Assembly (NCBI GenBank): GCA_032358255.1
Contig: JAULBX010031702.1
Location: forward strand, 62,001 to 126,000
Source: Heterotrichella gracilis
Taxonomy: Eukaryota; Sar; Xanthophyceae; Tribonematales; Xanthonemataceae
DNA length: 64,000 nucleotides
Reading direction: 5' to 3'
The notes beneath the pieces were generated by a model that had not been told where the DNA came from, searched no databases, and saw nothing but the letters and a program-made list of their open reading frames with translations. Shown piece after piece: positions 35,591 through 45,600 of this stretch (its first letter is position 1; each line of letters opens with the position of its first letter). Made by a program: the position numbers and the translations under genes.

Positions 35591-36376
35591 GGCTGTTTGG
35601 TGGGCACGTAATATAAGTTTTGTAATATGTGTTTGGTGGTCAACTCAGATAGGTTTATGGCCCTAGTCTGATACAGAAGTATGGTTCCAAAGGATGGCTT
35701 AGCAACATGTTGGGGTGTGCACAGCCTGGTTTGCAAGCATATATTGCCAACCCAATATAAAAGAACAATGGATCTGATGGGATAACGTTCTGAACGCTGT
35801 CGGTTCGTGCGTAACTAGCCCAGGGGCAGTTGGGACCCATATGGGTACCGCATGCCGGACGAGTGGCATGCACATGCATGCATATGACCGTGACGCCAAG
35901 ACGCCAAGAGCCTTCAAGGCGAGAATTTCCACACAAAGCAACATTCAAATCTGCTTCTATCTTCTGAGACAACCCGGCAGCAGATAGAAGCAAGGGCTCA
36001 GTCGACGATTGAGAATTAATCGGAACACATTTCCGAGACAAAACGGGTCATTTTCGATAAATCCATCTAATAATTTCAGCCCTGGGATCAGAAAATGCAT
36101 TACATCCCACCCAATTTCTTTTATTACAACAGGCGTCCTCCTGATTACAATGCTGCAAGAATATCAACTGCTGAGCACCCAGAGTCACCCACTTAGCAAA
36201 CTTTAAAAATATGAAAAACAATGTGAAGTGGTCACACACTAATTTTAGCATCAATCTTTGTTCATGTCTAATTTCTATCGTCCCCTCACTGCGCTCCAAC
36301 CAGCTTGTGTGCATTTGTCCAACGAACGCATGCGACGAGCTAATTATTCAACACGACAGCTCACTCCAGCGCGCTT
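35591..36376. other. Spacer upstream of the formin and downstream of the TPR-sulfotransferase
   Basis: About 785 bp. It holds the formin promoter and 5' UTR and the 3' UTR of the gene to the right. A small perfect inverted repeat lies at 35952-35962 and 35982-35992 (tgcttctatct and its complement, 19-nt loop). No coding exon is supported. Confidence 0.55.
36145..36149 (-). terminator. TGTAA polyadenylation signal candidate for the TPR-sulfotransferase
   Basis: Minus-strand TGTAA about 230 nt downstream of the stop at 36377. A further one occurs near 36124. Confidence 0.4.
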
Positions 36377-39300
36377 TCACAGCTCATCACGCTGTTCCTT
36401 GCCACCGGTGCTGTGCGCCTCCAGCGCTGCTTCGTACTTGTCTACCAATGGCTTCATCTTGGCCAGGGTGTCCCCCAGGTAGCTCTCGTAATGGCGCCAC
36501 TTGCCCACTGAGCTCGTGTACATTTGCTTGCGCACCTGCCCAAACATGAAAAACAAGAGTCAGTGTCAATTGCTGCAGCTGTGCACCCCTGCCATGCCAA
36601 CAAGGGTGGCATTATGGTCAATTGCATTATGAGAGGGCCCAAGCTCGGAGATTGTGCAAATCCCCTTGCAACTACTCTGACCCATGCCGCAAGTCACAGC
36701 TGAGTGCCTAAACACAGCGAGGTTGACCACAGTGTCAATAGGTGACCCCACCACATTATCCTGCCAGCCCAGAGAGGCATATAGCAGTGTCAGGATGGCG
36801 CTGGCTGGCGTAATGCATGCAGCGCCAAACCGCGTTATTGCTACAACCCATGTAACAAGCATCCATGATGCAGCGTTGAAATGCGCGCAGTCAACCTACC
36901 TGTCCCAGGCTTGCGGTTGCAACAGTGCGGTTGAGCTTGTGGAACTGCAGCACCCCATCCTCCCAGGGCATGCCGCATGCCTCCAGGATGCGCCGCGACT
37001 CCCCCTCCTGATCCGCAACAAGCTGCTCATAGTACACCTGGCAGGTAGGAGTGGGGGGAGGTGTAGAAAATGCTCAGCGCAACATCGCGGATGGCAAGAA
37101 GCAGTTACAATGAAAAACATATCCTGAATCGAGAGGTCCTTGGCTAAAGGCCAAGTGCCCACTTGAAGCACATTTGGGTGTAGGGTTTAGGGTAATCGGC
37201 AGGGAGGTGAGGCCGGCACCAACCCGCATGCCCCCCGGGACTCATGGTCTCAGCCAAAAAGCGCAATAACGTGCCCATCCTCACCTTGACAATCTGGCCT
37301 GGGAACACCTTGTCCCAGTGCTCCATGATGTCATACGTCATGGCCATCTGCGCAGCGATGTGGTCCAGGTGCCACGCCCAGGGGGTGCCTCGACCCTCAA
37401 ACGGCTGCACACACCACACACATGTATTAGGGCTAGGCCCTGTGTACACATGTATTGGGGCTAGGCCTCCCCAGTGAAGCAGGTTTGCTGTTGTGCACCA
37501 CGAGCATGGCATGATGGCAATGGGGCACAGGTACGTTCTTGCTGGTCCCTCTGCCCAGGACAGAGTGCCCAGGACAGCATGGTGCTACACCAATGGTTCA
37601 TCAAGTGCCGCACTGTGTGAACACCCTCAACCCTACAGCCCATGCCCTAAAATCCAACCCCTAAACCCTAAACCATAACTCCTCAGATCCGCACCTGGGC
37701 GTAGCACGACAGCGCCACGTCCATGGGGTGGCGCATCGCATGGATGATGCAGGACCTGGGCAGGATGATCTTGATGGCGCCCACGTTGAACGCGTTGCGC
37801 AGCATCTTGTCCACGATGCGGGTCACGTTGGTCCGATCGGGCGGCAGGCGGGAGCGCATCTCAGTCACGTAGCCGGTGGCAATATCCGCCAGCCGCCCCC
37901 CGCTTACACCCCCGTGCGCCTCCAGTGCTTCGAACATCTTGGGCAGCAGGGGCGCCAAGGCGGTGTCCTCACCTGCAGGATTTAGAGTTCAGGGTTCAAG
38001 ATTGGGTCCCAGGGCCAACAGAGCACCCTGAACCTAAAACCCTAAATGGGAGGAGCGCCGTGACTACGGTGCCTGTTCCTGCAGGGTGTGATGCACCAGA
38101 ATGTGTGCTTTCTCCTACAGCAACATGCAGTGATATTTGATGTGGCAATTAGAAGGGGCATCAGCCATGCGTTAGGGTTTGCAGCGCGCACCTGCCCCCC
38201 ATCCCCCCGAGTGGCTGGCTATGATTTGCTCAATGAGGGTGCTGCCCGAGCGAGGCATGCCCACCACAAAGATGGGCGTGGGGTCCTGCAGGCCCACACC
38301 TCCGCCCACCAGCGTATTGTACATCCGGAACCTGGGGTCGTCGGGGCGTGCAGGGCCAAACAGGGCCTTCATGGACTGCAAGGGAATTGCAGAGTGGGTA
38401 TTTAGGGTTCAGGGTTTGTGGTGCCAAACAGAGGTCGTTGGGTCGGGCAGGGCTGATCAGGCCCTTCATGGACTGCAAGGGGATTACTTTAGGCTGTAGG
38501 GTGTAAGGTGTAGGAGGTGTATGGTTTGTGGTGGAATCTGGCAGTCGTGCTGGAAAGCATGCAACTGCCCCTGCTGTAAGTAAGGTTATGGTACATGATG
38601 TGAAAGCGCCGACCACACATGCGTGCCAGAATGCACAATGCCGTTGCAAGGGAAGCACAGCGGGCATTAGCAGGTGCGTTGTTCATAGTGCATGGTGTGA
38701 AGGCATCACCAACAGCGCCTCGCTCGGTACCCTTTTATGTGGCGCTTGTAGTGCATGCTGGGATGCACCATGCTGTTGGCGTGCTGCGGAACAATGTATC
38801 ATGCCTGCAACGTCACCCCCTGCATCTGCAACACCCCACCCATCCCTACGCATGCACTGCCACGCCCCGCAAGCACCACTCCCCCACCTGCAGTATCTTT
38901 TGGTCCATGGTTGTGTTGTATGCCACCCTCATGCGCTGCAGCCCATTGGCAAGGTCCAGGTGGCGCCACGCGGCGTCATACTGCGCGCGCCGGTGGAAGG
39001 CCTGGTGCAGCGCAACAAAAATAGATTTAGGTATACATAACATTTGACATCTGACCTAACACGCCTTGAGGAGCACAGATTGAGCACAGATTAGAATACA
39101 CTGTGGTGATCAGAGCTTGAATTAACATGTCTCACGATAATTTATAACCCACTGATTGATAGTATAAATCCCTTATAATTCCCATTAAGATATCTAAGAA
39201 CTTATTCATACATGATGCATCAGACAGATGACTACATCGCAAATGAAAGCATGGACACAACCCAATGCATTGAACCGCAGAGGGGAGTCAGCAAAGAGAA

Positions 39301-41485
39301 GGCTCCTGCACACCATACCCCCTTCCCCCACCTGGTACAGCGCAAAGTGCATCCATGAGCGGTCCGCCGGTGCGATGTCATTCATCCACCCCCACTCCTT
39401 CTGCAGTCGAGAGGACTCGCTGCTGCGGCGCCGACGGCTGCGGGAGCCGGAGGGGGGGCTACCACCACCAGTGTCCTCTATCTCGCCTGTGGTGGGGGTG
39501 AGAAATGGGGAGGTTTAGGGTTTAGGGTTTGGATCCAAGGGTGTACCCGCCACCCACCCGATGTATCCATGAGGTGCTTGATCCCGTGATCCAGCTGTAG
39601 GGTTTAGGACAAAGGGTTTTCCAGTTCTCGGACCTAGGGTTTAAAACTACCCACTACATACCCTTAACACAAATCAATTGGTTGTGGTGTAAGAAGAGGG
39701 TTTTCCACCTCCCGTGGTTAAGTTCAGGATTGGAGTTTACGCACCCGCTGCATACATGAGGTGCTTGATGGCCTGCTCCAGCTCCGCCACCTGGTCATCC
39801 GACAGCTCCTTGAGGGAGGCGTAGGCCTTGGCAAAGGTACTGGGGCACACCCCGCGTGACGCCTCGATGGCCTGGAGGTACACCTCTGCTGCGTAGGTGG
39901 CGTTGCCCAACACCCCCAGGGCTTTGCCCTTGTTGAACACGGCTCCCGCATACTGCGGGGTGGGGTGGAGTAGGGGGTTGATGTGCGGGATTGGAACTTT
40001 ACATACTACATGATCATGTCATTGCAACAAAAATGACATGTACATACATTTAGAGATTCTAGAGGAAGTGTGCGGCCGGACCACACGTTCCAAGTGAGTT
40101 TTGGTGGTACAAAGGAATTCGTTGTTGCAGGCATGCAGGCAATTCTGAGTCATAATCCGGTCTGCAAATATTATAAAGTGTGTTGTTTTGATAGCTTCAG
40201 CCCACAAGGTTGGGGCATGTTTGAGCCGATGGTACTTGCTGCTCATTCCAGCGTCACAGCAAGCCTTTGAGGCTCGGTCCATGTGGCACTCTGAGTAAAC
40301 CAGGCCGCCAGCAGGGTGCGGCAAGGTAAAGTTGGAGGGCGGCACAGCCCATCACCCATTACACCTGACGCATTACCTGACCCATCACCCATTACCTGAC
40401 GCATTACCTGACGTCTGCAATTATGTGATCACAACTTTGTCCCATGTTTATACTTAGCTACAACAATCGCATGGGGCACGTACCAGGGATGTGGAGGTCA
40501 GTCCCAGCTGCGCCCCCATGCGAATGGAGGCATTGATGTGCTCCAGTGCCTGCTCCACCCTGCCTGCCCCCAGCAGCAGCGCCCCCAGGTTGGAGTGCAG
40601 GTTGCTCACAGTGCCCTGGTCGGGGGCCAAGCGAATGGCAGCCCTGCGTGGTGCAAATAGCTGTTTAGGGTTTAGGGTCAAGGACAGGTTGCTGCCTGTG
40701 CCATATGCAGCCACACTCAAATACAGCCACGTAACGTGTGGCCACACTACATGTGCTGCTTCCGCCGCTGGTTCCCTCAACCCTCCTTTAGGGTCAATGT
40801 GGTCCAGCACGTGGCAGGATGTCTAGGGTTTAGGAACGATTCTAGGGTTTTCACTCACAGGTATGCTGCTTCCGCCTCTGGTACCCTGCGCCCCCCATTA
40901 GGGTTCACGTGGTCCAGCGTGTGCAGGGTGGTGGCCAGCTCCAGGTGCAGGTGCCAGTTGTCGGGTGTCTTGGTGATGTACTGCCGGATCACCTGTGCCT
41001 TGTGGTCAAGCTCCTCCTTGGTGCCATGTGACATCTGTGGGTGCGGAAAACAAGTGCATTTAGCACTCGGAATACCTACCATCTGTAGGCACAGCTGCGC
41101 TATCGATGTGGCTAAAACAGTGCTGGTGCAGGCAGGTTACTATGTTTGGCAACCCTGGATTCAATCGGACAGGTTGTTGAAGCACTGCGATCTGCTCAAT
41201 TGCGGCGGCAAAGCTAGAAGCCGGGGTGGTCGTGTTGCCACATGTGGAAGATTGGGATCAGCTTTGGTAATTAGAACAATAGGCTGCTTGTCCTACTCTT
41301 GTGGTGCTGCAGATGCAACGGTAAAATGATTGTACTTCTTCAACCAACTGCCTGTGGGTGCTTACCCCGTCTCCCCGTGCGCCACCAACAAGCAACGCTA
41401 ATGCCGCCAGCGCCTTCCATGCTGGCCAGGCGAGCCCGCTTCTTCTAGTCATTCCCAACAGCACCGCCTTGCGTTGTATGGGCAT
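36377..41485 (-). CDS. Secreted/ER-lumenal TPR-sulfotransferase with C-terminal RDEL
   Basis: About ten exons: roughly 41485-41371, 41035-40859, 40646-40486, 39955-39744, 39487-39333, 39003-38889, 38377-38193, 37973-37697, 37404-37285, 37037-36900 and 36537-36377. The N-terminus has a signal peptide ([20 protein letters not shown], then LVGGARG); two in-frame ATGs, 41485 and 41452, are possible. A TPR region follows ([40 protein letters not shown]). The sulfotransferase domain has the PAPS 5'-phosphosulfate loop [20 protein letters not shown] and the 3'-phosphate motif [15 protein letters not shown]. It ends [20 protein letters not shown] and then RDEL-stop, a KDEL-type ER retrieval signal. 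It probably sulfates a protein or glycan in the early secretory pathway; the substrate is unknown. Three of its introns hold copies of adjacent exon ends. Confidence 0.82.
38330..38481. repeat. Degenerate copy of a sulfotransferase exon start in the upstream intron
   Basis: The exon segment ggccttcatggactgcaagg at about 38358-38377 is copied at about 38460-38479 as ggcccttcatggactgcaag. The flanking gtcgtcggggcgtgcagggc and gtcgttgggtcgggcagggc also match. On the minus strand the copy lies upstream of the true acceptor and retains a ctgcag-like site. A TTAGGGTTCAGGGTTT motif lies between. Confidence 0.85.
39557..39787. repeat. Degenerate copy of an exon end in the TPR-sulfotransferase
   Basis: Positions 39557-39597 (cacccgatgtatccatgagg and onwards) parallel 39741-39787 (cacccgctgcatacatgagg, then tgcttgat and tccagct). 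The parent is the donor end of the exon coding for [10 protein letters not shown]. The copy lies in the following intron, beside TAGGGTTTAGG motifs. Confidence 0.85.
40745..40930. repeat. Degenerate copy of an exon end in the TPR-sulfotransferase
   Basis: Positions about 40749-40815 parallel the exon end at about 40862-40930. Shared strings are tgctgcttccgcc, ctggt.ccct, ttagggt.ca, gtggtccagc and gtg.cagg. The parent encodes part of [20 protein letters not shown]. Telomere-like TTTAGGG motifs flank the copy. Confidence 0.85.
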
Positions 41486-42628
41486 GAGCAGACAAACCAC
41501 CGTTCCACACGCTGTGGCGCAGCCCTGTTATGGTGCTTGGGCTGCAGGTGGCGCCAATACTACACCGCTGACCTATCCGCATGCCATGTGTAGGCACGCA
41601 ACCTCAGCAACTGGCTGCGTATATGATCTTCGATAGACACACCACTGTCAGAGTTGCAGAAACTAAGCTAAGCCTGCTTTGCCCTCAACCGAGTGCGTCT
41701 CACACACGAAGGTGCGTCACCTACATGTCTGGCAATGACTTGAACTCTGGTCTACTGGCTGTGCTCGGTAAGCCAGGGGCACTCTGCAGTACCTCCTAGG
41801 CTGTGATGGTAGCAAAAAGCGTAAAAAATGAAGCTGGTGCCGTCCACAGTCGAGCATTTCCCAGCATAAGCAGCGGGGATTCGCCTTTGGCAGAACATGC
41901 ACACTAGCCCAAGGGCATCGACGGCGACATTGAATTACCCAAACAAATACCAACGAGCCACAGGTTTAAGTGGATATCGCTCAGCACCTACACTCACAAA
42001 GGTATGCCAAGCAAGAGAATCAGTCCAGAAGGCCCTCGGAGGAAAAGTGACGTGCTACGGGTTGGAGCGGGGTCATGTGAGTATGGGCCCATTCCTGCTT
42101 GCGCTTCAGTAGGACTTCAAAATGTATGTTGAACCACAGCAAGTATAGTCTGTGTCCCATAGTTCCACCGTTTGCGCTATGGATGTTGCCCAGGTCCTCC
42201 CTACTTGACAGCATGCATGCATCCCATAAACACCGGGATGCATGCATGCATTCGTTGTGTGCATGCATATATGTGGTTTGCAAACCAAAACCCATACCTC
42301 AACCTATTCGTCCAACTCCTTTGATGGTTTTCTAAACGACTCCGTCAATTTTTACCAGCCAGCTGGAAGAACAACCGACACCCTGTCTGCTCTTCGTGCC
42401 GTTTCTTGGCCGTATCCCACCTCAGGGCGCATAAGCACTAAGCACGCCCCGCTTTAGGGACGTCCTTACCCTAGGATGCGCATCTCTCGGCGGGTTACGC
42501 TTTCAGCAGATTATGCGGAGTGCCACGGCGGCTTTCACACGGCGCCCACCCGTTAGATCCCCAGCCCTAGCCACCTAGCTGGCTGGGGCACCACCCGTGT
42601 GGAGACATAGCATACCCACCCCACCGCA
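41486..42628. other. Divergent spacer between the TPR-sulfotransferase and diacylglycerol lipase
   Basis: About 1.1 kb with no supportable exon. It contains a perfect 15-bp inverted repeat at 42211-42249, listed separately, and presumably both promoters. Short open frames here show no family similarity. Confidence 0.6.
42211..42249. repeat. Perfect 15-bp inverted repeat built on GCATGC
   Basis: The left arm gcatgcatgcatccc (42211-42225) and right arm gggatgcatgcatgc (42235-42249) are exact reverse complements with a 9-nt loop. It lies in the intergenic region about 380 bp upstream of the diacylglycerol lipase ATG. Confidence 0.95.
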
Positions 42629-45600
42629 ATGCCTGGGCTACAGATGTTCAGGCGGCGGTGGCACGCCGCCAGCGACGACATCCCCGTGGTGGCTGCGCTG
42701 TTGGCCACTTTCCACCTCACGTGGTTGCTCATCCTCTTTTGCACCTCAGCGGTGAGTGGCCACCTTGACTCTTGGTCAGTGGGGGGGACACCCTGCACAA
42801 GTTCTCACGTCGATCGACAACACAGTGCTATAGTGTTGTCTAGACAGCTGCACCGTGGTTCAAGACAGCTGCCTGTATCCGGCTGTACACGTCCTGGAAG
42901 GGGTGTGCAGCGTGTACAGAGCTAGGCCTACCCTCTACAGGCTACAAAAGTCTCCAGTGCTGCACATGACTGCACAGAGCACACCATTAGCTACAACACT
43001 ACTTATTGGCTGCTGACTTGCCAATACACGCAACAGGCTACGTACTTACCACAGGCTCCATACTTGTACAGGTGACTGTGTGGGCTGACCCGGCACAGGA
43101 GGAGCGGTGCTCCGAGCACGATTGGATCGTCCTCGCAGACACCCTGCTGGCCTACTCCGTGGTCTCCTTGATCGTGTTTGCGCTGAGCACAGGCAACGAG
43201 ATCGCCATGGTGTTTGTGGGCATGATAGGTATGGAGGCAGCACAATCGGGGCTCACCCTTTGCCGGTTACAGGTTCGCATGTGCGCGTGCAACCACCAAC
43301 CTTCCTGCTTGCATAGACACCTGAATGCATGAAATGCAACATGTCGCATGTCGTGCACCTGTCACACATGTGGCAGATGCGTGGCACATTTCGTGCACTG
43401 GGAGCGGATGCGTGCAAGACCGTGCCTGGCTGTGTCAGCGCTCACCTCCCCGTTTCCTACACCCCAGGCACCCCCCTGGCGGGCCGCAAGCGCCTGGTGA
43501 TGCAAGGGCTGATGTACAACGAGATGATCCTGCTGGTGCTCATGACGCTCGCAAGCTGTAAGAACCCTTCCCCCCAAAACCCTTCATAGCCACGGCACTC
43601 GGTGGCTCAAGGAACCCTAAACCCTCACAGCTCATCGCGCCGCAATCAGCTCGCATCTTCTGGCCACATCCTCCCCTATTTTTACTATCTCACCCACCTT
43701 CACTCCCGCCTCCCAGTCCACAACGCCTTCACATCATCAGTGAACATCAATAAACCCAGGTTGTGCCGACATGCTGTCGCCATGATGTGCATGTCCACCC
43801 CTTGTTGCACATTGGTCTGCACCCACATACGCCTGGCAGCGCTTCCAATAACCTCATGCTGAGGCACCATGGCTGCAGGTCTGGGTGTGTGGTGGTGGTA
43901 CGAGTACAACGGATACTGCGTGTACTCAGGGAGCTTCAGATACCTCATCTTCATGTCATGGGGGGTCATTGGAATCACAGCGTAAGCAACTCTGGATGGC
44001 GGTGGAGGGGGGGTAGCGTGCGCGCTGCTTACCCCACTGTATGCAACGATGCATTGATTGTGTATCAACATGCATGTGTGCATAGCTACAAATGCGATGT
44101 GATGGAGTGGGTGTGATGGGCGTGTAGATGTGCAGATTTCAGCAATCTTTGCCCCTCAAATGTGCAGTGTTCAGCTTCATTTGACCCACCCATCTCACAG
44201 GCTCCTCTTGCACCTTCCCTTCACCGTCTTCCCAAACTACCTTGCCCCCAAATGTGCAGATTTGATCGGCATTTGCCCCCCACCTGCAGGCTCCTCATGT
44301 ACCTTGCCTTCAGCTTCTTCCCCGATTACCGCAAGGTTGAGGCGTGGGAGCAGACCGTGAAGCGCATGAGCAGTTGCATGTGCTGCGCACATGTGCTGGA
44401 GGGGGCTCAAGGGGGGGAGGGGGAGGGGAACAGGGAGCAGGGGGACATGTAGGGCACCAATGAACAAGCCAATGCCCAATGCCCTAAACCCTATGCTGAA
44501 AGCCCTACTTCTAAACTTCGAAATTAAACCATGCCGCTAGCGAGCTCAGCCAAGTACCCTGGGCTTCATTATGCACACAAAAACCTAACCCCGAACCCTA
44601 CGCTATATGATACAAAAACTGCTGGCGCACATGACGCACCTGCATGTCCTTCCCCTCCCTCCCCTCCCCACCCACCACTCCCTGTGCAGCACCGCCTCCC
44701 GTGAGATTGCGGCCTCCATGACCCACATCTTTGGCCGCGTGGACCTGACCGCCAGCGACCGCCTGCTTGGCATGTACCTCATGGCAATCACGCAGCACGA
44801 GAGGAGGCGCAGGCTGATTGCTAAGGCGCTGGCGGGGGCAGGTGGGGACCGGAGGGCTTGCCTTGAATCAGGGTTTTGTGAATGGGGTTGTAGGGACCTT
44901 GGAATGCGCCAAGGCGTACATGGGGATAATGGGTGGTCTCGCAAGGCATATGAGCTGCGAAGCTGCACCTGCGCAATGCCAAACCTAACAAAATCCTTCA
45001 TTTACCCCTAACAAAAACCCTTTCCCACCAGGCCTAGACCCTGACAAGGAGCTGCACCTGGAGCGCAAGCGGGCGCGCTTCCTCTTCCTCTCCCGCAGGA
45101 AGGCCTCAGCCTCCGGGAGTAGAACTGCCAGCGGTGGCGCTGACTGGGCCACCCACGTCTCCCATGTGGCCAACAGCGTCTCCTCTGCCCAGCAGCTGGA
45201 TACTGTTGTGGACCGCGCCAGGGCCCTGGGGTTAGTGCGGGGGCTGAGCCGAGTGAGCACCACGAGCCCTTGGAACCCCAAGGGGGGGAAGGTGGCGGCC
45301 TCCCCTGCAAGTGCAGGTGGGGACTGAGGGGTAGCCATGTCACCAGATGACGCCAATTAGATGCAATGGATATTCCTTTTGCTTTTCTGAAACATATTTC
45401 ATACTTCAGGCTACGATAAAATAATCAGGAGCAGCAAAAAAGCACAATGATATGTATTGCAGGTGATTTGGAGTCAGGCGGCGAGGCCTCCAAGCCAGAT
45501 GTTGACTCCCCCTTTGCATCCCCACATCTAGCGGACCTCCCTCTGGCTGACATCCCCGAAACCAGCGAGCAAGAGGACGCATCCCTGGGACTGGATGTGC

